Position numbers and translations under genes: made by a program. The notes under the pieces were generated by a model. That model was not told the origin of the DNA. It worked only from the letters and a program-made list of their open reading frames with translations, and did not search any database. Of a stretch of 64,000 nt of DNA, positions 12,491-24,500 are shown piece after piece. The stretch spans positions 42,140,523 to 42,204,522 of the forward strand of contig VZDJ01007747.1 of the NCBI GenBank assembly GCA_008694505.1. The letters run 5' to 3'. The DNA comes from Cyanoderma ruficeps. Lineage: Eukaryota > Chordata > Aves > Passeriformes > Timaliidae. Positions within the stretch are counted from its first letter, which is position 1, and the number at the start of each line of letters is the position of its first letter.

Positions 12491-15400
12491 TTAGCGGCCT
12501 TGAAATGCCTAGGTTTTTTCAACCTTTTTCCTTCTAATTTTTGGACAACTCTCATATCTTAGTCCCGAGACATGCTCTAGTATGATAGGAGGGAAATGAT
12601 CATCTAGGTTTTAAGATCTGTGAGGATTCCAAACCTCTGGTGGAAGGAAGGGGGAAATGCATGGACATATGTCTCTAGTATTAATCCTTCAACTGAAATT
12701 CATTCCTTAGTCAAAACCCTAAAAATATTCTGGGAGCTGAAGTTAGAGTAATTAGCAAATGAGTGGTGGTTTACCTTTTAATCACTCTAACATGTACTTT
12801 GTCCCAAAGAGCTTTGCTGAAGTGGCTGAAGCCTGCACAGAGGGATGAGGAGCAGAATCAGCCAGCAGTGGGTCACAGCCCCCTTGTGAGGAGAAGCAGC
12901 AGCCCCTGAATTATAGGGACTTGCAGAAGGACTTGAGCAATCACACTGTGGGACTGAAATCAAAGGTTTCATGGGGACTGGGAAGGGTTGCCAACCTTCC
13001 AGGACTCTCACCAGGGTAAATGGCTGCAGCAGCCTGAGTTTTTCCTTAAACAGGAGGTTATTAGAAGGGCAATTATTACAGCAGGCTGATTCCTTGGCCC
13101 TTTGCAGGGTGGTCTGCTGAGAGCTGGCATCTTGTTTTTCCCTTTACAGATGGATTTTCAAGCACATGAACCTGTGGCTCAGATGGCCGAGGGTGGCAGA
13201 GCTGGCACAGTTAAATCTGATTTTCTCCTCAGGCAGTGCAACCACAAGGCACAACCCACACAGCATCAGCAGTGAGCCTGAGCAGCCTGGTTTATGTTGT
13301 GGCTTGTCCCTGGATTAGGTGGGCTGATGACTTTCTTTATAGTGTCATCTTAGAGTGTGTTTGACTGCTGTGATCTGGCAGCGTGGACCTGATTCAGCCT
13401 CTCTGTCTCTGCCTCTAAAACAAGCACTTTTATGCTGTCTGAGACTCCTTCCAATTCCTCCCCACACCACATCATTCTCCTCCTCGGCAGCCTTGTACAA
13501 GCTAAGGACTGAGAGGAAGCAAAAACCTATCTAGCAAAGACAAATACATGAACAACCTGCACAAAAGCAGCCTGCCTTGAAACTTAAATTGGTTGCTAAC
13601 TTTCTTCTGGTTTTGGCAGGGAAACAGATTATTTCCAGTGCCCCAGCCTTAGGAGCTTGGCTGCTTTTCAGTATCTGACTAGGGCTTCAATGTTGGGAAT
13701 TTTATTGTCTTGAGCACCTGCAAAGGCAAAGCTAATAAGTTACTGATGTTTCAAGGTAAAGTTAGATGCTCTTTGGTTTGTTAATTGAATATCCAGCCTG
13801 ACTTCCTAAGGAGGCAAAGCTTGCTGAGTGTTTGTATATGTCTTGCCATTAAATTTTAAACCAAAAATTGAGTAGGAATGATACCCAAAAGGCGTAAGAA
13901 GTTTCCAGTTAGAGATGAGAACTCATTTGTAGTCTCCAGAACAGGAGAAAAAAGGCAGTGTGAGGGCTTTGAGTGTTCCTGGGCAGATCCACATAGAATT
14001 ATACTGCCTGAGGGTCCAATCCACGAGAGTGAGAGTGCACTGACCTTGCACCAGTCCTGTCGTGTTTTAAGATTTTTCATGAGCCATTTCAGTTGCAGGC
14101 TCAATGATTTTGATCTTTGTCATGGCAAATATCTCATGCCTCCCACGTGAGGGCTGAGAGGTCAGATCATCTTCTTCCTGTTCCTTCAATTAAAAGAAAT
14201 ATTTTTGCCTGCTTTTTTTTGCATGCATTACGCAATGGTATCTTGTGAGACAGAGAGATAATTAAGTAGAAGAATGGCACTAGAACCAATGACACACCCA
14301 CCTGCAATTTTTCCTACCTCTTGCAACAAAAAAATCCTCCTGAAATGGTCAATATTGAGCTAAGAAGAAATCAGTTCCCACAAGTAATAAATACCAGACA
14401 CGCAGCTCACCAGGGCCTTTACAGTTTGCTTCTATTCACATTGTTGTATGCAAAGTGTTGGGCTGTTCTGCAGGAATCAGGATGAAAGAGCTGGATGGAA
14501 TCAAAGTTGATTATAGCCAATTCAAGATGTTTAGAAGAAAAATCCTCACAAGATTTTCTGAGCAGAATCACACAAAATGTAGTGGGTTCAGTTACTTTTA
14601 TTCTTGTGAACACGGTCCTGAATCAACAAAGAATTATGCATGCACCTGGCTTTACAAGCAGAATAAATTTCCACTGGCTGTGCATTTAAAGCTCATTAGG
14701 CTTCAAGGAGACTCTGCCCAGAGCATTGAGTTAATCACATGTCACTGAAGATTTTCAGAAATGGGTCTAAGGGTGGCTGCAACAGTGAATTGAGCTGAAA
14801 GTCCCCCTCCTTCAACTCCTTCTGCAGAATTTGTGCTTCTAGGGAAAATTTTGAGCATTATTGGAGGAGGAGAGGTATCTCACCTTCTGGCATGGCTGTT
14901 CAGGCCATCAAGAGTTTTCTTTCTCCTTCCAGTAAAGAGATGCCAATAAAATACTTTGGAATAGATTCTGGACCTGTGGTGAGAGGTAAAGCAATAAGAA
15001 AGACAGTCAGTGAGGTTTTATGGGTCTGAAAACCAGAAACATCTTCTAAAGAGTTGCTCAAGGTACCAAACCAAGCACGTTGCCTCGGTGTCTGTGCATG
15101 ATCCCTCCCAGAGTAGTTGGGAGCAATGACTGCAGAGGCACTTACCAGTCAAAAGATCTTGATACATTGATTTCATGCTCTATATTGTCAGTCCTAAGCA
15201 TTGCAGGTTTGTTTTTTACTCCTCCCATCCCTGTCAAAAGCCTGCAGGTGACTCTTGAGAGCCAGGAGAGTTTGGTGCCATTTGGTTTAGGCAGCAAAAA
15301 TGGAGAAGCGATTCCAGCATTAACTTCCACAGAAATATCCATTTACATGTAGCTGATCTGACTGGGTCATTTTTAGGTGAGAGGAAGCTGATGTGGAATA

Positions 15401-16586
15401 CTCTGCGGGTCCTAGCACAGAGGAGGTGTGAAAGTGAGCTCTCTTCCTGCCTGAGAAGGAGCAGTGATCCCACGTTTCTCTTTTCTTTGGCTCACCTTCC
15501 TGTGAGGGTGCAGGCAGCAGAGCTTCCAACCTGTGCCAGGCCCTGAGAGGAGGAAGGAAGGCGCCTGGGATAACTGAGTCTGTGTGCCTCTCTGTGTACA
15601 AATTGAATCAAATAAATATATGAAGGTGTGATCCAACACTGCCAATTGCCAGTTTTCCTTAAATCATCATCACTTTATTATTTTCTGAAATAAAGCTGTT
15701 TTTTGATAGTTGTTGTGATGAGCTTCATGTCCTGTGCTGAATCAGAAGGACTGGACTGACAGATCATCCACTTTGGAAACACATTTTACATGTACTGATG
15801 TTTGTGCCTCCATGAACCTCCCAGTAAAATCTGCTGCAGAAAGCCTTTGGCCTTAATTTCTGCACAGAACAATTTCTTCACTGGTTCAGTGTAGACTTAA
15901 GAAAAAAAAACTGGCATCCAGACATGCCTTCTAAATAAATCTAGTTATCACGAGCAGACAAGCCACCACTTCCTTTTGATTGTAGCAATTAATAGCTCAC
16001 ACCCTTTGTGAGCTTAGAGTTAATGTCAGGATTAACCCCAAACACCAGCTCTCCCCTACAGAGCTCGGCAGCGCGGGAGTTTTGATACTGCATTGTAATT
16101 AGCCCGTGCGAGCAGCAGAGGGTAGTGTATTACACGGAAAAAATTCCATCTGGCTACCAGAAGTTATTTTGGAGTGTTTTTCAAAAAAAGCAGACTGAGA
16201 GGGAGCATTTAAAGTGAGCAGGATGGCCCCTCTCTGCTGCAGTCCTGCGTGAAAGGGCGGCTGTGTGTGAGCCTTGGCTGCTGCGTTTTCAAAGGTGATT
16301 TAAAAGTGATATTTGTTTGGGTGCAGGAGGTTTGTCTGTGGTTAAATGCTTCAAACTTCTGCGCTGCACCAAGGTCTGATGCCGGATTTGATGTTTGATT
16401 TCTGGGTGTCCAGGCAAAGGTTTTCCAGGATTGCATCTCAGCTGTGTCCCCTTCACACTGGGGAGAGGCCTGAATATGCCCTGTGCTCCTCTCAGATAAT
16501 TTACCTTGCAGGGGTGTCACAGCCCCCTCAGGGGTCACCAGGGTCACTCAGCCTGGGCCACCAAGGCTGTAGAGCTCACACAAAAT
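12491..16586. other. Unique-looking non-coding DNA
   Basis: No gene or interspersed repeat is recognised over about 4.1 kb. The stretch 15960-16160 stands out for its CpGs, a TAATTAG site and a CTCF-like match (listed separately) and may be regulatory. Confidence 0.35.
16112..16123 (+). promoter_or_regulatory. CTCF-like motif, candidate only
   Basis: GCAGCAGAGGGT matches 10 of 12 positions of the CTCF core consensus CCASYAGRKGGC, missing the first and last bases. It lies 12 bases after a TAATTAG homeodomain-type site, within a CpG-containing segment unlike its AT-rich surroundings. A match of this quality will also occur by chance in 64 kb, so this is only a candidate. Confidence 0.25.
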
Positions 16587-16905
16587 CATAGAATAATTAA
16601 AGTTGGACTCTAACATCGAGTCCAGCCATTAAGCCAGCGCCACCATGTTCACCACTAAGCCATAAATGCCATAGCTGAGTGTTTTTTGGACACTTCCAGG
16701 GACGGTGATTCCAACCCTCCCCTGGGCAGCCTGCTCCAGTGCCTGACAGCCCTTTCAGTGAAGAGATTTTTCCTAATATCCAATCTAAACCTCCTCTGGA
16801 GCATCTTGGGACCTCTTCCTCTCATTATGTCCTTTCTTACCTGGGAAAACAGACTGACCCCCATCTGAATCTTTTCCCTTCTCTGGACATGAAAAAATCC
16901 AGCTG
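16587..16905 (-). mobile_element. CR1 LINE 3' end, minus orientation
   Basis: The left end carries the inverted CR1 tip (TCATAGAATAATTAAAGTTGG), followed by the reverse-complement 3' UTR: CCCCTGGGCAGCCTGCTCCA, TTTTTCCTAATATCCAATCT, AACCTCCTCTGGA, and then a CTTACCTGGGAAAACAGACTGACCC segment. About 320 bp is retained, so the copy is strongly 5'-truncated. Insertion ends are not resolvable by eye. Confidence 0.9.
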
Positions 16906-19900
16906 CTGCTCAGTGTAAAAGTAGCTTTAAAGAGTTCAGTCCCATGGGGGTTCAGAAAACATCTGCCTGCATGTAGTCTGGGTTAAATACTGTGAGGACA
17001 ATCAAGGTACGACCCTCTTCCCTCCTTCCATCTGCACTGAGATGAGTTCCTCTGGCTCTGAAAAGCAAATCTCTGCTTTCCCAAGCTGCTCCTGCTTTTC
17101 CAGGAGCATTTGAAGAATTTAAGTGGTGCACAAGTCTCCTTGTGTTGCTGTTTCACCTCTCCACCTCTCAAGGCTCAGTATAAATTGTAGCAGTCCCAGT
17201 GAAGAACATCTCACCTTGTCATCTCAGTGCCTCTGGAAAGGAGAGCTCCAAACAGGTCGTCAGTGACTGCAAAATTTCTCTGCCTTTCTTGTAGCTTAAA
17301 GAGAAGGGAATTTGGTAACTGGTGCTGAGGGAAGCTGCTAGAGAGCAGCTGTGCTCTTTGAGATAATACACGTATATTTGCACATTAATATTTACAGATA
17401 TACGTGAGAGTTTTACTTTTTCTTCTTTTTTTTTTAATGCGAGGAAGTCCTTGTATAACAAACACTAAACCAAGTGTAGGCAAGAGCACAGAGGATTTTT
17501 TAGGGATGCTGGGAAGGACTGTCATCACCTGCTTTCTCTCTTTCATTGATGCATCGCAGTAAATATCCCACTGGGAGACATCCCTAGGCAGGATGATCCT
17601 TCTTGCATCTCCTTTTGTATGAATGAGGTCAATGAAAAAGCTGTTCTTGACCTCTCTGGTTTCCTCTGGATGATTTGAATGTTAATTTAAAAATTTCGGA
17701 AAAAAAAAGATCATCTTAGGAATTGCCTGTTTCCCCCTTACAAAGAGACAGCTTGAATATGGACAAAATGGCATTTTGCAACACTTTAATTTAATGTTTA
17801 ATTAGAAAACCCTTGCCAATTTCTGCTGGCAGTAACGATGGAAAGGAAGTCAGAAGGAAAAGGAAGTCAAAAGGAGTTAAGTAAGAGATGTTAAGGTGGA
17901 TGTGGAAGATGGGATGTACAAGCACTGGAGCCCCTTCTGGGCAGCCACCTGTGCCGGGATGGGTGGTGCTCAGTTAGAACCGTGGCTCTCCCTGCTGCTG
18001 ACTTTCCCCCTGATGCAGAAATGCAAAATAACGTGATCTTTTTGTCTTAATAAAGTGGATTTGTCTCTCCCATTTCCTAATGAGGTTCTTGAACACCTGC
18101 CAAGATGCTCATAACAAGAAATGTTATGAAGCCCATTTCCTAAATGGTTTGGGGTTTAATTTTGTCCTTATGGCCCTGGATAATTTAAAGACTTTTGATC
18201 TGCTTAATCACAGTTATTTGTTTTATGGTCTGAGGCCTTTGGGTCTTGCAACAGTCATTCATCCATTTCTTGTGCTAAAATGCTGCTTTCTGTCCTTAAT
18301 CATCATCCTGGTGATAAAGGTGATTTACAACTTGGCTTTTCCCTGTTCAGAGGGGGATATGACAGCTACAATCCCTCAGGTGTACTGCACCCTCCATCAA
18401 GCAAATCATTAATTCTAGCACAGCAAAGGTGTCAACCTAACTGGTTTGGAGGTCCTGAAACACATGTACCTCCCCTTAGATAAATGGAGTCAATTAAATC
18501 TCCCATTAAGATCTCCTACTTCCACAGATGGTCTTTCTTTTTCTCATATGATAATCATATTAAAATTGCATGCAGAGCCATTTGTACACTTTAACATTAA
18601 CGTTTGCTGCTCCAAATCAGCTGAGGGAAGAGGGAATTGTCACAGTTTTCATCTGCCTCTTCTGCTGTCATTGTAATCCTTCCAAAGGGAGCCACTGCAG
18701 CCCGAGTAATCAGCAGCTAAATTTGTTTGCATGGGCAGGTGAGAAAAGTAAAACAGCGGATCCAGGACTTTCCTGGGACTGCACTGTGAAATGGAAACAT
18801 GTTTTCCGAGAAATTATTTCTGAAGGAAATGAACAGGGCTGGGGGATGCCCTGCCTAGATGGCTTTTCTCAGCTTCTGTTGAGCCAATACTTTCAGCAAT
18901 TGAGAAAAACAAATTTGAGTCTCAGAGTTCTCTGCTGCCCTTGAATCTGGGACTGGCCAGTGCTGAGTGCCCTCAATTTTCAGTTGTTATGATGACAGCA
19001 TTGACAGCGTTGGAGAACACAGCAGAATGAGGTTGGAATTGGTCTCGTGTGTCAAGCTGTCCGTAATAAAAAACAGCACCTCATACCCTCCTCTCAGAGA
19101 GTGTGAAGCTCTGTCTTTAAGAGGGGTTTCATTTTTTCTCTTCTTTAATCTCCAGCTGGGACTTGACTTAGTGGAAGTTGTTTCTAATTGCCAGTTTAAA
19201 TATATTCATGGCCAATTTTCCAGCAATTTTTCTTTTTGTCAGTGTTTTCCTTCAGCTTCTGGGTGCTGTTCTCTGTCTCTTGTTATGAACCAAGAGGAAT
19301 TAGGTCCCCTCAGCTCTCTTGGCCAGGCAGGGGAAGCCTCATTTCAGAAGAATCATTTTTCACCCACATCTCATCCTCTCACCAGTTTCCCACCACATTT
19401 CCAATTTCAGCCTCACTCTCTTCTAGATATAGAATAATTTAATTCCTTTGTAAAATGGCCTTGCTATATCTTTACCTGTGCCTGGAAATACACAGGTGCC
19501 CACCTTCAGTTAAGAGAGGTCTTGCCAAAGGGCTGACTGGTGGATTTTGGGGTAGGGTACAGCTCAGCTGACTTCAGCTCTGTGTAGTAGCTGTGCCTCC
19601 ATCTCAGCTCCCCTGAACAAATGAAGTTCATTGTGGAAGGAACTGTCTATTTTATTGGCCATGAGGAACTTGGGCTTCATCTTTGCACATGCAAGGTCAC
19701 CCATGGGCTCCTGAACTGGGCAGTTTGGGGAGAGGTAGAACAAATTCAGCTCTAACTCTCACTCACAGTTCTCAGTGATTTCATTATCTAAGAAAATATT
19801 CCATCTGTGGCACATCACGTTCATCGTTCCTAGTGGTTTTCTAGGAGAGGAATGCCCTGGATTTACAGCTCAAGGACAGAATCTTCATCAAAACTTAATA

Positions 19901-21447
19901 AAGATTTAGTTTTAATTCTCATTTATTTTACTTTACAACATTTGCAGACAATGAGCTTTACTGCTTTAATGAAACATGTCTTATTATAAACCTGTCAAAT
20001 CTGCTACAAAAAGAACACTGATTATTTTTTCAGTGCGCACCAAGGGGATTTATTTAATTTTTTGTGATCACTTACCTATAGTTTCTGCCACAGCTTTCAA
20101 AGCAGCTAGGCCTGGAGGGTATTCCTTTTGCATTGGCCCACTTGCAGCAAAAAGGGCTACACAGTAAAAATATATTGGTGACAACGTCCATGTCAATTTT
20201 GGTGCTGGGGAGGGAGGTGCTGGGTGCTCAGTTACTTTTGTTTGTGAGCTACTATTAAGTATGGGACTAGAAACAAAGAAACTTGGATCTGGTAGTATTC
20301 CATTATACCCTCGGGCAGCTTCACAGCTCTGAGTCACTTTCTTCATTTGTGAAAGGAGAACATAATGGAAATTCAGTAATGTGCTGAAATTGATGTGTAT
20401 AAAACCAAGCAATATGGAGACAACACTTCAGCCACTTCTGAAGCAGCTCCCCCTAAATCCTGTGCAGCAGAAATGTGTGAAATTGAATACAAAACAAGAC
20501 ATGACTGTGCAGCAGTTTGGGACAGAGAAGGAAGAGGGGTTCAGAGGATGGAGTGTGGTTCCTATTTTCTGTAGGTAGTGAACAGGTAAAAGTGATGCAG
20601 TTGGAAATGGTGCCCATAAACACTCGTCAGGCTGACAAACCATGGGTAATGTCCAATCCCCATCTGAGCCCATAAAGTTCTCCCTGACCTTGGTAACCAC
20701 CTGCAGTTGCTTGTTGGCTTCCTCTTTTTAGCGAGATTTTCTGGACAAAACCATACCTCTCATCTTTTAATGTTTTTGGGGTTTTTTTAGCCATAGAAAA
20801 CTGGCCATTTTTTCATCAAAAAAGACAGCAGATGTCAGTGATATCCACCTATGCATGAGAGCCTAATAAGAGTTTTGGTCCTGAAGTAGTATATTGTTTT
20901 GTGGTAATTTTCTTTTAAGCCTCAGAGGTTGGAACTTGCATTTGCTTTGCTTCCCAGGCCCCTGGCAGAGGGAGTTTGAACCCACAGCTGTGGTGGGGCC
21001 GTGTCACTTGAGCCCTGGTGGGTGAGAGGAGATGGGTGGGTCAGATTTCAGCTCAACTGAGTTTTTTCCCTTCTTCATATCCTGGAGCCTGGATCTGGTG
21101 AATGGCTGACGTGCAGTGGGAGTCACTGTGAGACCTTTTGCTGGCTTCAGGGGCACTTCAGGGAGAAGTGTTTCTTGAGAGAAACGGAGTCTCTGACCTC
21201 ACTGACAGCACAAGCTCTAGAAGGTGTCTCAGTCCATGAACTGTAGGTTTAAAACAGCCCATCACAACTTCCCCGCAGAGGGGTGACTCTAGTGGAGCCC
21301 TCAGTTCTGTAATCCATACAAAATAAAAACCTAAAAATCTCAGAAATGGCTTCTGGTTAGAGAACTGGATCAATACAAGTTAAGGCTAAACTTTGCAATA
21401 TAATTGACCCCCTGGCTGCTCAGAAAATGCTGCCACTCTGATGACAG
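16906..21447. other. Unique-looking non-coding DNA
   Basis: No gene or interspersed repeat is recognised. A short imperfect duplication with two GGAAGT ETS-type cores sits at 17841-17875. An 8-A run is at 17701-17708. Open frames at 18080-18412, 18570-18944 and 18967-19437 lie close together but show no recognised domain. The segment 18540-18620 is rich in octamer- and homeodomain-like motifs and could be conserved non-coding DNA. Confidence 0.35.
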
Positions 21448-21500
21448 ATAATAATAATAATAATNNNNNNNNNNNNAATAATAATAATAATAATAATAAT
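21448..21500. repeat. (AAT)n microsatellite with a 12-base assembly gap
   Basis: ATAATAATA repeats occupy both sides of a run of twelve N (21465-21476). The placeholder inside the microsatellite suggests that the true repeat length is unknown and may be longer than shown. Confidence 0.95.
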
Positions 21501-24500
21501 GACAGCCATCATCATTATGGCTTTTGGTGGAAAGATTTAATGGAGAGTGAGTTGAAGAACTTCAATGTCAATAAACTGACTGTGGTTCCATGAATGCTCA
21601 AGTTCTGCCTTCCAAAGGTAAAGTGGCCAAATGCTAATTTGGCTCTCAGCATTAGAATGATCTTCTAAGGTGAGGACAGCCTTCCTCAGCTGCCAGAGTG
21701 GATCTCGTGGTTTGCATGCCCAGCCTCTCAGCTGCTGGTTTTTAGGGAACCTCCTGGGCAGTGCTGTGCTTTCCTGATTTCCCCTCCCCATGCTGTGTGT
21801 GTCCTGCTGCATGCTGTGGGTGCCAGGCTCATGCTGTGAGTGACACCATTGTGTAATTGTTCACAAAAGCCTCATCAAGACACACGTCCCTGCAAATGAC
21901 ACCAGAATTCCTGCTCAAGTGGCGTGTAAGTCAATGGCGACTGTCAGGTCCATGCTGAAATCTCTCAGTAGATGGAAAAAACAATTATTGGTGCTTACAA
22001 TCTTACCTCCAGACCTTATTGTTTCTGTGTCTTATTTTCAGAGGAAGGAGGGAACAATTACCAGCACTTTGATGGGTATAATAAGTGAGAGTTATTACCC
22101 ACTGTTTAGTACTTGGTTATTCTTTTTCATTTGAAAATGAGAAAGAAAAATAACAGGGGAAAATAAAACCACAAAAAGGCACACACACAAAAGAGAAACT
22201 TGAAAACATGACCTGTTTGTGTAGGATGGGCTCTCTGTCCTATACTGTCATTTTTCCCTAGTCAAAGTCAGCTCACAGAGTCAGAAGGCTTCTCAAAATG
22301 GCCATCGAGCTGCTGCTTTGTAAAGTAAATCATAGCTGGCAAAAAGCTGGAAGTGCTGCTGGTTTTGCTTTACTTGAGGTTGTGTCAGTCACTAGAAAGC
22401 AGGGAGTGTATCAGGGCCAAAAGAAGGGGGGAATATTGGAATGTTGTACCTGCAGTGAAGAAAAGTCCACTCCGAAATGAACCAGGAGAACAGAAGTCCC
22501 TTACTGGAAAGGATTTAGCAAGACTGAGAATCTTGTTTTGGTGGGGTGTGAGAGTGTGTACAGAGTGGGACATCCTGGTGATCTCCAGACCCACAGTTCT
22601 TGCCTTGATTTTGTTCACAAGACCTTCCTCTTGTGGCTGCAGCCTCACAAACACCATCATCTCCAACCTAAAAACCAGACTTCCACTGGGTTTTGGCAGT
22701 AGGTTTCAAATACATCCTTTTGGGAAGAGGAGAGTGGATAGTCTGAGCATGGGTAGACATGGTGGAAAAATGGAAGTAGTCAGAATATTTCAATTTTGTA
22801 GAGATTTTCATCTGACAAAGATATGCAAAGCAATTTTTGCTCTCTCTTGCCCATTAAAGGGTTATGAAGGGGTGTTGGTGTTAGGTGGGACTATCCCCAT
22901 GTTCCTCCACCTTTCTTCCCTTAGACACCCCAAGTCCCTCCTGATTATGGAAGAAAGGTGTGGGTACAATGGATCCCCCATTTTCCTCCTTTTCACCCTC
23001 ATTCCTTCCCAAGTAACCCACCCACTCATAATATTTTTTTTTCCAGTGGTCACAATTTTGCTGTGTCCATCCTGGAACTTGCTGGTTTTGATATGGTTAT
23101 TTGCTATTTCTGATATTTGCAATTCATTTTTTGCAGCATTTCTGACTCAGTTTCCCAGGTGCTGCTGCTGGCCTTGCTACACTTGGATCCCCAAAAGGTC
23201 CCTGGTGTTCCCATCCAGGTTCCCAAACAAACTGGCCACTCCTTACAGCAGTATCTGCAGATTATTGGTTTCTCACACTGTTATTTAATACATTCAGCAC
23301 TTCCTTGTGTCACACCTGGCAGTTTTCCAGATCCATCCAGTTGTCCAGACTCAGCCAGAGTTTTGTCCTCTGCCTGCAGCCCCAACACTCCCAGCAGGGA
23401 CCCGCGGGGCAGGGAGGAAGTATTACATTGCTTCATTCTTTTCAGTGCTGAAAATCTACTCTCTTTAGGCTTTCTTTATTAGAAGAGTTAACTATTTTAA
23501 CTTATATTTTATTAAAACATAGCTTTTGGGGATTGAAAAGCCTTTTCAATTCTCTCCAAGAACATAGGCAGAAGGTAAAGGCACATCCCCATTAGTCCTT
23601 GTCATTGTTTCACCGCTCAGGATCAAATTTCTCTAACAAGTCCTTTGCCTTATTTCTGGAAGCTTGTGCCTCAGATCTCTCCCTGGGAAACACCTGTGAC
23701 AGGAGCAACTTAAATCCTTCTGGGAGAAGCTGTTCTTTTGAAGAGCCTGTCTGATTTTGGAGCTGGGCTCCAGTGTGGGGTCAGATCCCTCGCCATCCAT
23801 TGCTGGACAGGATAATGCTGTGCAGCTCAGGGTTATGAATTCTCAAATGAGACTGAGCAGTGCCTTGGAAGGATGCTTAGCTTAATCCACCAGTGCACAC
23901 TTGCTGGTTTAGATGTGAATGAGGAGAGGAGGAGCACCCAGCAATTATTCACTGACTCCTTACTTTGGCAGAAATACCAATCTGTAAAATTAAGAACTCT
24001 TGAGTCATTACTTGCACATATTATTCAGTTCTTCTTCAGGGCTGATAATTTTTTTCTGGAGAGAGGAGTGAAGGAATATCTTGAAAAAATTCAATTATAA
24101 TTTTTTTTTCTCCCATTACTTGATACAAATGGCTCTGTGACTTTCCTAGGAGCTGCTTGCCCTAATCAGGAACACCTGCATGTGACAAATATTCTGGGAT
24201 GAAGCTTTACAGCAAAAAAGCCCACAAAATACCAACCCAAAGCAACCAAAAAGGAATTTTACCTTTTATGCTCAATGAGATCAGGTCAAGAAGGAAAACT
24301 ACAAGAATACAGTTCTTCCTATGTCAAAAATAAATAAGAAAAGGAAGGGAATTTCCCCAGATCTTGGTGATTAGGCATTAATTCTGTGAACTGAGGCCAC
24401 CCCACACATTGAGCTCCAGTGAAAGGATGGTACAGTAAGGGATGGATACGTCCCAAATGGCAGGTCCCTGTAGGTAGGAGCCATTACAGGAAACCTTTGG

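Noticed and set aside
18080..19437. Three neighbouring plus-strand open frames (110, 124 and 156 codons)
   Set aside because: They lie in different frames without joinable splice signals, no domain is recognised, and the composition is like untranslated DNA.
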